64,000 bases of DNA from Amycolatopsis pretoriensis (GTDB taxonomy: Bacteria > Actinomycetota > Actinomycetes > Mycobacteriales > Pseudonocardiaceae), in contig NZ_FNUJ01000003.1 of the NCBI RefSeq assembly GCF_900107925.1, positions 62,001-126,000 on the forward strand, given 5' to 3'. Position 1 is the first letter of the stretch. Each line of letters starts with the position of its first letter. This document shows, piece by piece, positions 20,466-29,089 of this stretch. The notes beneath the pieces are model-generated. The model was not told where the DNA came from. It made no database searches and worked only from the letters and a program-made list of their open reading frames with translations. The position numbers and the translations under genes are program-made.

Positions 20466-21659
20466 CTACAAATCGCCGAGGGCGGTGACCGGCGACTCCA
20501 CGCAGTCGGCGACGAACCGCAGGAACCCGCCGGCCGTGCCTCCGTCGCAGACGCGGTGGTCGAACGCCAGCGTCAGCTCGCAGACCTTGCGCACGCCCAG
20601 CGCGCCGTCGACCACCCACGGCCGGTCGATGATCCGGCCGATGCCGAGGATCGCGGCCTCGGGGTGGTTGATGATCGCCGCGGACCCGTCGACGCCGAAG
20701 ACGCCGTAGTTGTTGACGGTGAACGTGCCGCCGGTGAGGTCCGCGGGCGCGAGCTTGCCGTCCCGCGCGGTGCGGGCGCGGTCGCCGATCGCCGCCGACA
20801 GGTCCCGCGTCGACAGCGCGCCGGCGTCCCGCACGACCGGCACGACCAGCCCGCGGTCGGTCTGCGCGGCGAACCCGAGGTGGATCTCGTCGAGCAGCAC
20901 GATCTCGTCGCCTTCGACGCGCGAGTTCAGCTCCGGGTACTTGCGCAGGCCCGCGACGGCGAACCGCGCGATCAGCCCGAGCAGGCTGACCGGCCGGTCG
21001 GACTTCGCGTTGAGCGCCGCGCGGGCGGCGACCAGCTCGGACGCGTCGACGTCCACCCAGACCGTGGCCTCGGGGATCTCCCGCCGGGACGTCGTCAGCT
21101 TGTCGGCGACGGCCTTGCGCACGCCGGTCAGCGGGATCCGCTTGCCCTTCGCGACGGGCTTCTCGGGCACCGGGTTCTTGAGCACCGCCTCGACGTCGGC
21201 GCGGCGGATGATGCCGTCGGTACCGGCCGGGGTGAGCTTCGCGAGGTCGATCCCGTTGTCCGAAGCCAGCTTCCGGACGAACGGCGAGATGACGCCGGGC
21301 GCCTTGGCCGCCTTCGGGGCGGGCGCTTCGACGCGGCGGGCGCGCTTGCGCCGGGTGGTGGGCGCGGTGCCGTAGCCGATGAGGACGTTGCCGCTCCCCG
21401 AAGAGGTCGTCACGCCCGGCTCGGCGAACCCGCCGACGGACAGCAGCGGCGCGCCGACCGGCAGCAGCTGCCCCGGCTCGCCGTGCAGCGCGGAGACCAC
21501 GCCGGCGAACGGCACGGGCACCTCGACCGCGGCCTTCGCGGTCTCGACCTCGACGACGATCTGGTCGACCTTGACCGTGTCGCCGACGGTCACGTGCCAG
21601 TTCAGGATCGCCGCCTCGGTCAGGCCTTCGCCGAGGTCGGGCAGCAGGAAGTCAGGCAC
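20466..21659 (-). CDS. dihydrolipoamide acyltransferase E2, branched-chain 2-oxoacid dehydrogenase
   Basis: 397 residues. An N-terminal lipoyl domain (LPDLGEGLTEAAILNW, lipoyl Lys42 in VETAKAAVEVP) is followed by an Ala/Lys-rich linker, a peripheral-subunit-binding domain (PFVRKLASDNGIDLAKLTP) and a catalytic domain ending with the active-site motif HRVCDGG. Only one lipoyl domain is present. Starts with GTG, overlapping the E1beta stop by 8 bp. It transfers the acyl group to CoA; an E3 gene is not in the window. Confidence 0.92.
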   Translation of the reverse strand: MPDFLLPDLGEGLTEAAILNWHVTVGDTVKVDQIVVEVETAKAAVEVPVPFAGVVSALHGEPGQLLPVGAPLLSVGGFAEPGVTTSSGSGNVLIGYGTAPTTRRKRARRVEAPAPKAAKAPGVISPFVRKLASDNGIDLAKLTPAGTDGIIRRADVEAVLKNPVPEKPVAKGKRIPLTGVRKAVADKLTTSRREIPEATVWVDVDASELVAARAALNAKSDRPVSLLGLIARFAVAGLRKYPELNSRVEGDEIVLLDEIHLGFAAQTDRGLVVPVVRDAGALSTRDLSAAIGDRARTARDGKLAPADLTGGTFTVNNYGVFGVDGSAAIINHPEAAILGIGRIIDRPWVVDGALGVRKVCELTLAFDHRVCDGGTAGGFLRFVADCVESPVTALGDL

Positions 21660-22647
21660 CGGCCACCACCGGCGTGTCGTTCCACTGCAGGCGCGCGATC
21701 GTGTCGAGGATCCGGTCGACGTCGGGCAGCGTGTGCCGCTCCAGCTTCGGCGCCGGGTACGGGATGTCGAGCCCGGTCACGCGCAGCACGGGCGCGTGCA
21801 GCTGGTGGAAGCACTGCTCGGTGACGCGCGCGACGACTTCGGCGCCGTAGCCGCCGAAGCCCGCGGCCTCGTGGACCACGACGGCCCGGCCGGTGCGGCG
21901 CACGGACGCCGTGACGGTCTCGTCGTCGAACGGGCTCAAGGAACGCAGGTCGACGACCTCGACGTCCCAGCCCTCGTCCTTCGCGGCTTCGGCGGTCTCC
22001 ATGGCCGTGGCGACCATCGGGCCGTACGCGATGAGCGTGACGTCCTTGCCTTGGCGCCGCACCACGGCCTTGTCCATGGCCGGGCCGTTCCGGGTGAAGG
22101 TGACTTCTTCGCCGGACCAGTAGCGGGCCTTCGGCTCGAGGAAGACGACCGGGTCCGGTGACTCGATGGCGTCGCGGAGCAGGTCGTAGGCGTCCTGCGC
22201 GGTGCCCGGCGTGACGACGCGCAGGCCCGGCGTGTGCGTGTAGTAGACCTCGCTGGAGTCGCAGTGGTGCTCGACGCCGCCGATGCCGCCGGCGTACGGG
22301 ATCCGGATGACCATGGGCAGTTCCAGCGCGCCGCGGGTGCGGTTGCGCAGCTTCGCGACGTGCGAGGTGATCTGCTCGAACGCGGGGTAGGCGAAGGCGT
22401 CGAACTGCATCTCGACGACCGGGCGGAAGCCGCCCATGGCCATCCCGACGGCGAACCCGACGATGCCGGATTCAGCCAGGGGGGTGTCGAAGCAGCGGTC
22501 CTCGCCGAAGTCGGCGGTGATGCCGTCGGTGACCCGGAAGACGCCGCCGAGCGTGCCGACGTCCTCGCCGAAGACGAGCACGCGGTCGTCGTCCTTGAGC
22601 GCGTCGCGCAGGGCCGCGTTGAGCGCCTGCGCCATCGTGGTCGTCAT
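21652..22647 (-). CDS. 2-oxoisovalerate dehydrogenase E1 beta subunit
   Basis: 331 residues with the conserved MAQALNAALRDALKDDDRVLVFGEDVG opening, DTPLAESGIVGFAVGMA, EMQFDAFAYPAFEQ and IRIPYAGG of E1 beta chains. It pairs with E1alpha to decarboxylate branched-chain 2-oxoacids from Val, Leu and Ile. The ATG at 22647 shares a base with the E1alpha stop (TGATG). In actinomycetes this complex also supplies primers for branched fatty acids. Confidence 0.92.
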   Translation of the reverse strand: MTTTMAQALNAALRDALKDDDRVLVFGEDVGTLGGVFRVTDGITADFGEDRCFDTPLAESGIVGFAVGMAMGGFRPVVEMQFDAFAYPAFEQITSHVAKLRNRTRGALELPMVIRIPYAGGIGGVEHHCDSSEVYYTHTPGLRVVTPGTAQDAYDLLRDAIESPDPVVFLEPKARYWSGEEVTFTRNGPAMDKAVVRRQGKDVTLIAYGPMVATAMETAEAAKDEGWDVEVVDLRSLSPFDDETVTASVRRTGRAVVVHEAAGFGGYGAEVVARVTEQCFHQLHAPVLRVTGLDIPYPAPKLERHTLPDVDRILDTIARLQWNDTPVVAGA

Positions 22648-23711
22648 CAGGCCTCCAGTTCGGCTTGCAGGGCGGCCCGCTGGGCTTCGAGGTGGCGGGT
22701 CGGCTCGGCGTAGACGTGGTCGAACAGGGACATCGGGTCGAGCTCGGTGTCGGCGTTGAGGGTGTCGCGGACGGACTGGGCGAACTCCTCCGCTTCGGCG
22801 TGACAGAGCTCGATCTCGTTCTGGCTCAGGGCGTCCCCGAGGTAGGTCTCGAGGCGCTTGAGCGGGTCGGCTTCGCGCCACTTCGCGACTTCGTCCGCGT
22901 CGCGGTAGCGGGTGGCGTCGTCGGCGTTGGTGTGGGCGTCGATGCGGTAGGTGTGGGCTTCGACGAGCACCGGGCCCTGGCCCTCGCGGGCGTGCCTGAC
23001 GGCGTCGTCGAGGACGGCGAGGACCGCGACGGCGTCGTTGCCGTCGACCTGCTCCGAGCGCATGCCGTAGCCGATCCCCTTGTAGGCGAGGGCGGGTGCG
23101 GCGCTCTGCTTCTCGAAGGGGACGGAGATGGCGTAGCGGTTGTTCTGCACGAAGAACACGACGGGCGCCTTGAAGACGGCGGCGAAGTTGAGGGCCTCGT
23201 GGAAGTCGCCTTCGCTGGTGGCGCCGTCCCCGATGAGCGCGAGCGCGACGGCGTCTTCACCGCGTCGCTGCATCGCGTGCGCGAGACCGGCGGCGTGCAG
23301 CGTCTGCGTCGCGAGCGGAGTGCACTGCGGCGCGACGCGCGTCTCGGCGGGGTTGTAGCCGCAGTGCGCGTCGCCGCGAAGCAGCGTCAGGACTTCGCCG
23401 GGCTCCAGACCGCGCGCGACGAGGGCGACGGAGTCGCGGTAGGTCGGGAAGAGCCAGTCCTGGTCCTGCAGCGCGAGCGCGGCGGCGACCTGGCAGGCCT
23501 CCTGGCCGGCGCTGGAGGGGTAGACGGCGAGGCGGCCCTGCTTGGTGAGGGCGGTCGCCTGGACGTCGAACCGGCGGCCCAGGACCATCAGCCGGTAGGC
23601 GGCCTTCAGCCGGTCCTCGGTGGGCCGGGCGTACTCGCCGTGCTGGTCGACGGGTGTCCCGTCCTCGGCGACGAACCGCACCGGCGACGCGGACGGCAGC
23701 AGGGTATCCAC
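22647..23711 (-). CDS. 2-oxoisovalerate dehydrogenase E1 alpha subunit
   Basis: 354 residues. The thiamine diphosphate motif is GDGATSEGDFHEALNFAAV...VQNN; also YPSSAGQEACQVAAALAL and AHTYRIDAHTNADDATRYR. The frame is open upstream to 23843, but the GTG at 23711 (VDTLLPSASPVR) has AGAGG eight bases before it; a second GTG at 23717 is possible. First gene of the E1alpha-E1beta-E2 operon, divergent from an Lrp regulator. Confidence 0.9.
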   Translation of the reverse strand: MDTLLPSASPVRFVAEDGTPVDQHGEYARPTEDRLKAAYRLMVLGRRFDVQATALTKQGRLAVYPSSAGQEACQVAAALALQDQDWLFPTYRDSVALVARGLEPGEVLTLLRGDAHCGYNPAETRVAPQCTPLATQTLHAAGLAHAMQRRGEDAVALALIGDGATSEGDFHEALNFAAVFKAPVVFFVQNNRYAISVPFEKQSAAPALAYKGIGYGMRSEQVDGNDAVAVLAVLDDAVRHAREGQGPVLVEAHTYRIDAHTNADDATRYRDADEVAKWREADPLKRLETYLGDALSQNEIELCHAEAEEFAQSVRDTLNADTELDPMSLFDHVYAEPTRHLEAQRAALQAELEA

Positions 23712-23785
23712 GGACACCACCTCTCGCAGACATATGATGCTGAAATGGTGGTTCTTACTGGTCGGGTGTACAAGGACTTGGCCGA

Positions 23786-24319
23786 ATGAGCGACAAACGG
23801 CCTTCAGTTGGCGGTTCCGGTGACCAAACGTCCATCGGCGCACTGGCGCACGGCGGCCTGCCGGGACGAACGGCCGCGGCCCTCGACGAGGTCGACCGGG
23901 CGATGCTGGCGGAGCTGTCCACGGACGGCCGGCTGGCGGTGCGGGCGCTGGCGGAGAAGCTGCACATTTCGCGCACGAACGCGTACGCCCGGTTGGAGCG
24001 GCTGCTGGCCGAGGGCGTGATCACGGGCTTCGGCGCCCGCATCGACCCGAGACGGGCGGGGCTGGGCACCTCGGCGTACATCATGGTGACGGTGGAGCAG
24101 ACGTCGTGGCGCACGATGGCGACGGACCTGCACGAGATCCCGTTCGTCGACCACGTGGCGCTGGTCGGCGGCGACTTCGACATCCTGCTGCTGGTGCGCA
24201 CACCGGACAACCAGACGCTGCGGGACGTGGTGCTGGAGCGGCTGCAGGCCCTGGAGGGGGTCCGGTCGACGCGGACCTGGCTGATCTTCGAGGAACTGCC
24301 GGGCTCGGTCCTCGGCTGA
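23786..24319 (+). CDS. Lrp/AsnC family regulator of the branched-chain dehydrogenase operon
   Basis: 177 residues. The helix-turn-helix is at about 33-90 (LDEVDRAMLAELSTDGRLAVRALAEKLHISRTNAYARLERLL), then the RAM/ligand domain (YIMVTVEQTS, VDHVALVGGDFDILLLV). Divergent from the E1alpha gene across a 74-bp gap, the classic BdkR/BkdR position, so it probably senses a branched-chain amino or oxo acid. The 30-residue Gly/Ser-rich leader before the HTH is longer than usual; a later start is possible. Confidence 0.88.
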   Translation: MSDKRPSVGGSGDQTSIGALAHGGLPGRTAAALDEVDRAMLAELSTDGRLAVRALAEKLHISRTNAYARLERLLAEGVITGFGARIDPRRAGLGTSAYIMVTVEQTSWRTMATDLHEIPFVDHVALVGGDFDILLLVRTPDNQTLRDVVLERLQALEGVRSTRTWLIFEELPGSVLG

Positions 24320-24334
24320 CCTAGGCTGCGGGGC

Positions 24335-24823
24335 ATGAAGGGCTACGCCTGCACCAGCTGCGGCGAGCACCACGAGGACCTGCCGTTCGCCTACAGCGCA
24401 CCGGCTCCGGCCTTCTGGCAGGACGGCCTTCCGGACAGCGTCCTCGAACCCGAACGCTGCGTGATCGAGGGTCAGCACTTCTTCCTCCGCGGCCGCCTGG
24501 TCCTCCCCGTGCTCGACGCCGACGACGACTTCGAGTGGGGCGTCTGGGTCTCCGTCAGCAAAGACAACTTCTTCCGCGCCGAAGAACTCTGGGACAGCCC
24601 CGAGCGCGTCGAAGAACCGCCGTACTTCGGCTGGCTCGCGACCGAGCTGCCCGGCTACGAACCCGGCTCCCTGAACCTCAAGACCCACCTCCACACGCGG
24701 CCGCCGGGTGAACGGCCCGTCATCGAGGTCGAGTCGACCGGGCACCCGCTCGCCGTCGAGCAGCGGGACGGGATCACGCTCGTCCGGGTGCAAACCGTCG
24801 CCGAGATGCTGCTGCACCCCTGA
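24335..24823 (+). CDS. DUF2199 family protein
   Basis: 162 residues starting MKGYACTSCGEHHEDLPFAY, with the paired Cys and the FEWGVWVSVSKDNFFRAEELWDS and YFGWLATELPGYEPGSLNLKTHLHTRPPGERPVIEVE segments I recall from DUF2199. The two N-terminal cysteines suggest a metal site. Function unknown. It follows the Lrp gene by 15 bp. Confidence 0.8.
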   Translation: MKGYACTSCGEHHEDLPFAYSAPAPAFWQDGLPDSVLEPERCVIEGQHFFLRGRLVLPVLDADDDFEWGVWVSVSKDNFFRAEELWDSPERVEEPPYFGWLATELPGYEPGSLNLKTHLHTRPPGERPVIEVESTGHPLAVEQRDGITLVRVQTVAEMLLHP

Positions 24824-24825
24824 CG

Positions 24826-24848
24826 CGCGGGCAAAACCGCTGCCCGCG
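24826..24848 (+). terminator. hairpin after the DUF2199 gene
   Basis: CGCGGGCA / TGCCCGCG, a perfect 8-bp stem with a 7-base loop, two bases after the stop codon. Confidence 0.6.
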
Positions 24849-25019
24849 AGCACCCTTGCCTTTCACCACGGCACCGATTAGGCAGGACACCACGTGACCC
24901 CGTCGCCGGGCGACTCTTATTTTATGTCGAGAAATAACTACCTCGAAACCTATTGACGCCGCTCCCCTCACCCGGTGAGGATCGGCCGGTCCGCCGTTCA
25001 TCGCAGAATGGACCAGACC
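24849..25019 (+). promoter_or_regulatory. AT-rich leader of the GH3 gene
   Basis: This gap has an AT-rich island (24914-24952) that stands out from the GC-rich surroundings. It contains an inverted repeat TCGAG-N10-CTCGA at 24927-24946, likely an operator. TATTGACG at 24951 could serve as a -35 region. No ORF is supported here apart from alternative starts of the GH3 gene. Confidence 0.4.
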
Positions 25020-27668
25020 ATGCCCAGAAGATCCCGCGCGTGGGTCCGTGCGCGCCGAAGTTCGCTCGTCACCTTGATGAGCCTGAGCCTGCTCGGCGGG
25101 GCCGCGCAGGCGATCCCGGCCCAAGCCGCCGAGGCGCCGCAGCCCGTCATCGGCCAGCCCGCCAAGGACAAGGACGGCTGCGCCAAGATCGAGAACAGCC
25201 TGCCGACCCTCGCCGACTGGCCGAAGGTCGACAGCCGGTTCAAGGGCAAGGCCGACGACGAGGCGCGCATCGCCCAGATCCTCAAGGGGATGACCCTGGA
25301 GGAGAAGGTCGGGCAGATGACGCAGCCCGAGATCACCTCCATCACCCCCGACGAGGTCAAGCAGTACGCCATCGGCTCCGTCCTCAACGGCGGCGGCGCG
25401 TGGCCCGGCGGCAACAAGCACGCCACCCAGCAGGACTGGCTGAACCTCGCCGACGCCTACTGGAACGCCTCCAAGACCAGCCGCACCAAGATCCCCGTCA
25501 TCTGGGGCATCGACGCGGTGCACGGCAACAACAACGTCTACGGCGCGACCGTGTTCCCCCACAACATCGGTCTCGGCGCCGCGCACGACCCGTGCCTCGT
25601 CCGCGACGTCGCCGGCGCGACCGCGCGGCAGATCCGCGCCACCGGCCAGGACTGGGCCTTCTCGCCCACCCTCGCCGTCGTGCAGGACGACCGCTGGGGC
25701 CGCACCTACGAAGGCTTCTCCGAGGACCCGCGCATCACGCGCTCCTACGGCTTCGAGGCCATCAACGGCCTCCAGGACGGCGCCACCAAGCGCATCGGCT
25801 ACAACGGCGTCATCGCCACGGCCAAGCACTTCATCGGTGACGGCGGCACGATCAAGGGCCAGGACCAGGGCGTCAACCCCTCGTCCGAGGCCGACATGAT
25901 CAACATCCACGGCCAGGGCTACTACGGCGCGCTCGCCGCCGGCACCCAGACCGTCATGGTGTCGTTCAACAGCTGGACCAACGCCGACCTCGGCATCAAC
26001 GAGGGCAAGCTGCACGGCAGCGACAAGGCGCTGAACCAGATCCTCAAGGGCAAGATGGGCTTCGACGGCCTGGTCGTGTCCGACTGGAACGGCATCGGCC
26101 AGGTCACCGGCTGCACGAACTCCTCGTGCCCGCAGGCGATCAACGCCGGCATCGACATCGTGATGGTGCCCGCCGACTGGAAGGCGTTCATCACCAACAC
26201 GATCGCCCAGGTCCAGAGCGGCCAGATCCCGATGTCACGCATCGACGACGCCGTCACGCGCATCCTGCGGGTGAAGATCCGCGACGGCCTCTTCGAGTCG
26301 CAGAAGCCGTCCGACCGCTCCTACGCGAACTCCGACGAGGCGCTGAAGGACAACTGGCTGGCCCGTGACGCGGCCCGTGAGTCGCAGACGCTGCTGAAGA
26401 ACAACGGCAACGTGCTGCCGCTGAAGCCGAAGTCGAAGGTCCTGGTCGTCGGCAAGAGCGCCGACAACATCCAGAACCAGACCGGCGGCTGGACGCTGAG
26501 CTGGCAGGGCACCGGCAACACCAACGCCGACTTCCCGAACGCCACCTCGATCCTGACCGGCATCAAGCAGGACCTCGGCGACGCGAACGTCACGTTCGAC
26601 GCCACCGGGAACGTCGACCCGAAGGGCTACGACGCCGTCATCGCGGTCATCGGCGAGACGCCGTACGCCGAGGGCGTCGGCGACCTGACCCGCAAGACCC
26701 TCGAGGCGTCGAAGCTCTACCCCGAGGACCTGGCCGTGCTGGACAAGGTCAGCGGCAAGGGCACCCCGGTCGTCACCGTCTACGTCGGCGGCCGCCCGCT
26801 GTACATGAACAAGGAGATCAACCGCTCCGACGCGTTCGTGGCGGCCTGGCTGCCCGGCACCGAGGGCGGCGGCGTCGCCGACATGCTGGTCAAGGGCAAG
26901 GACGGCACGGGCTACCAGGGCACGCTGTCGTACTCGTGGCCGAAGAGCGCGTGCCAGTCGCCGCTCAACCCGTGGTCCCCGGACTACGACCCGCTGTTCA
27001 AGCTGGGCTACGGCCTGAAGAGCGGCCAGCGCGTCACGATCGGCCAGCTGGACGAGACGCCGGGCCCGGCGGCCTGCGGGTCGACCGGCGGCGGCGGGAC
27101 GGCGACCGAGGACCTGTCGATCTACGACCGCACCGACGTGCCGCCGTACACCAGCCAGATCGGCTCGGCTTCGAACTGGGGCGGCACCGTGATCGGCCCG
27201 GACGGCACGGCTTCGCACCCGGAGATCACCACGGTCCCGACGGACGTCAACGTGCAGGGCGACGGCCTGAAGGCCACCTGGACGGGCACCGGAGCGGCTC
27301 AGCTCTACATGCAGAACACGGCGGGCACGAACGACCTGCGCAGCTACCTGAACGCGGACGGGGCGCTGGAGTTCGACACGACCGTGCAGCAGGCGCCGGT
27401 CAACCGGACGGTGATCAGCATGCACTGCGTCTACCCGTGCTTCTCGGAGGTGAACGCGACGAAGCTGTTCACCGACCTGGCGGGCGGCCCGAAGACGACG
27501 GTCAAGATCCCGTTGTCCTGCTTCAACAACGGGCTGGACTTCGAGCACATCAACACGCCGTTCCTCGTGTACACCGACGCCGCGTTCCAGGCGTCGTTCG
27601 CGAACGTGCGCTGGGTGCCCAACGGGGCGAAGGATCCTGATGCGAGGCCCTGTTCGAGTTTGACCTAG
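25020..27668 (+). CDS. secreted GH3 beta-glucosidase/glucan glucohydrolase
   Basis: 882 residues. A twin-Arg-like basic start and hydrophobic core (RARRSSLVTLMSLSLLGGAAQA) give a signal peptide cleaved near AQAA. Next is the GH3 TIM-barrel (EEKVGQMTQPE; DRWGRTYEGFSEDP; TAKHFIGDGGT) with the nucleophile Asp in GLVVSDWNGIG. The GH3 C-terminal domain follows (SQTLLKNNGNVLPL; GETPYAEGVGD), and from about residue 690 a galactose-binding-like domain as in ExoP-type glucohydrolases. It should cut terminal glucose from beta-glucans outside the cell. Start codons at 24975, 25008 and 25020 are all possible; I chose 25020 as the best signal peptide start. Confidence 0.88.
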   Translation: MPRRSRAWVRARRSSLVTLMSLSLLGGAAQAIPAQAAEAPQPVIGQPAKDKDGCAKIENSLPTLADWPKVDSRFKGKADDEARIAQILKGMTLEEKVGQMTQPEITSITPDEVKQYAIGSVLNGGGAWPGGNKHATQQDWLNLADAYWNASKTSRTKIPVIWGIDAVHGNNNVYGATVFPHNIGLGAAHDPCLVRDVAGATARQIRATGQDWAFSPTLAVVQDDRWGRTYEGFSEDPRITRSYGFEAINGLQDGATKRIGYNGVIATAKHFIGDGGTIKGQDQGVNPSSEADMINIHGQGYYGALAAGTQTVMVSFNSWTNADLGINEGKLHGSDKALNQILKGKMGFDGLVVSDWNGIGQVTGCTNSSCPQAINAGIDIVMVPADWKAFITNTIAQVQSGQIPMSRIDDAVTRILRVKIRDGLFESQKPSDRSYANSDEALKDNWLARDAARESQTLLKNNGNVLPLKPKSKVLVVGKSADNIQNQTGGWTLSWQGTGNTNADFPNATSILTGIKQDLGDANVTFDATGNVDPKGYDAVIAVIGETPYAEGVGDLTRKTLEASKLYPEDLAVLDKVSGKGTPVVTVYVGGRPLYMNKEINRSDAFVAAWLPGTEGGGVADMLVKGKDGTGYQGTLSYSWPKSACQSPLNPWSPDYDPLFKLGYGLKSGQRVTIGQLDETPGPAACGSTGGGGTATEDLSIYDRTDVPPYTSQIGSASNWGGTVIGPDGTASHPEITTVPTDVNVQGDGLKATWTGTGAAQLYMQNTAGTNDLRSYLNADGALEFDTTVQQAPVNRTVISMHCVYPCFSEVNATKLFTDLAGGPKTTVKIPLSCFNNGLDFEHINTPFLVYTDAAFQASFANVRWVPNGAKDPDARPCSSLT

Positions 27669-27675
27669 GTACCGC

Positions 27676-27708
27676 ACCGGGCCGGGAGCGTGAAGCTCCC
27701 GGCCCGGT
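27676..27708. terminator. bidirectional terminator between GH3 and the ABC ATPase gene
   Basis: A perfect 14-bp stem (27676-27689 with 27695-27708) and 5-base loop lies between two convergent stop codons. It serves both strands. Confidence 0.8.
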
Positions 27709-29088
27709 CTACGTTCCCGCGTTCATCGCCACGCTCAGCGCGCGTTCGGACAGCTCCGATCGCGTCAACCGGGCCACCACCCGGCCGCGCTGGAACACCA
27801 GTACCCGGTCGCACAGCTCGCACAGTTCCGCCAAATCCGTCGACGCCAGCACGACCGGCGTCCCCGCGGCGGCGAGCGAAGAGATCACCGCGTGCATCTC
27901 CGCCCTGGCACCCACGTCGACGCCGCGGGTCGGATCGTCCAGCACCAAGAGCCGGGGATCCGCTTCGAGCCACTTCGCGAACACCACCTTCTGCTGGTTG
28001 CCGCCGGACAGCGTGGCCACGAGGTCGTCCGGGCCGCCGCGGATGCGCAGCCGGGTGATCGAGCGGCGCGCTGCCGAAACGTGCGCGCGGCGGTGCAGCC
28101 ACCAGCCGCCGCGGCCGGCGCCGAGCCACGCCGCTGCACTCGTGTTCTGCCACAACGGCTTGTCGAGCATCAGGCCGTAGCGCTTCCGGTCGCTCGGCAC
28201 GAACGCCACCCCCGCCCGGACCGCCGCCCGCACCGAACGCGGCATGCCGGTGCCGCTTCCCCGGCCGGACAACGCGGCCAGTACCTCGAGGTGGCCGGCG
28301 CCCTGCAGACCCGCCAGCCCGACTATTTCCCCGGGTGCCACCGAAAACAGGCCATCGACCACGAGCGCCGGCGGCCCGTCCCGCGGTGGTCGCCGCTGCG
28401 CGACGGGAGCGAGTGCGCGGTTCCCCAGCATCGCCGCCACCACGCCGTCCAGGTCCACCGAAGCCGTCTCGACACCCGCCAGCACGGACCGGCCGTCGCG
28501 CAGCACCGTGATCCGCGTGGCGATCCGCAGCACCTCCTCCAGGAAGTGCGACACGTACAGCACCGCCACGCCCCGCGAAACCAGCTTGCGCAGCACGCCC
28601 ATCAGCCGCGACACGGCGTCGGCCGGCAACGCCGACGTCGGCTCGTCCAGGATCAGCACCGCCGGCTCCCGCAGCAGCGCCCGGCCGATCTCCACCAGCT
28701 GCTGGTCGGCCAGCGACAGCGTCCCGGCCCGGGCGTCCAGCGGCACGTCCAAGCCCAGTTCCCGCAACACCGGCGAAGCGAGTGAAGCCATCCGCCGCCG
28801 GCTGACCAGGAAGCCGCGCCGCGGCGGGTCGAGCGGGAACAGGTTCTCCGCCACCGTCAGGTCCGGGAACACCGTCAGCTCCTGCGCCACCAGCGCGATC
28901 CGGTCCAAACGCGACAGTGTGCCCGCGTCCGGCCGCTCCACACCGGACAGGAGCTTCACGAGCGTCGATTTACCCGCGCCGTTCTCCCCCACCACGGCGT
29001 GCACTTCGCCCGGCGCCAATGCGATGTCCACTTCGGACAGTGCGGTGACGCCGCCGTAGCGCCGGGTCAGGCCGGTCGCGCGCAGCAC
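27709..29088 (-). CDS. sugar ABC transporter ATP-binding protein (RbsA/MglA type)
   Basis: 459 residues with two ABC domains. The first has Walker A GENGAGKST, signature LSLADQQLVEI and Walker B ILDEPTSALP. The second has a degenerate Walker A (GLQGAGHLEV), signature LSGGNQQKVVFAKWL and Walker B LVLDDPTRGVDVG, the pattern of monosaccharide importers. It is shorter than the usual ~500 aa, mainly in the linker and second domain. Two bases separate it from the binding-protein gene. Confidence 0.9.
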   Translation of the reverse strand: MLRATGLTRRYGGVTALSEVDIALAPGEVHAVVGENGAGKSTLVKLLSGVERPDAGTLSRLDRIALVAQELTVFPDLTVAENLFPLDPPRRGFLVSRRRMASLASPVLRELGLDVPLDARAGTLSLADQQLVEIGRALLREPAVLILDEPTSALPADAVSRLMGVLRKLVSRGVAVLYVSHFLEEVLRIATRITVLRDGRSVLAGVETASVDLDGVVAAMLGNRALAPVAQRRPPRDGPPALVVDGLFSVAPGEIVGLAGLQGAGHLEVLAALSGRGSGTGMPRSVRAAVRAGVAFVPSDRKRYGLMLDKPLWQNTSAAAWLGAGRGGWWLHRRAHVSAARRSITRLRIRGGPDDLVATLSGGNQQKVVFAKWLEADPRLLVLDDPTRGVDVGARAEMHAVISSLAAAGTPVVLASTDLAELCELCDRVLVFQRGRVVARLTRSELSERALSVAMNAGT

Positions 29089-29089
29089 G

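Noticed and set aside
20451-21824. 457-codon frame opposite the E2 and E1beta genes
   Set aside because: Antisense shadow of genes with clear catalytic motifs; composition is Arg/Gly/Asp-rich.
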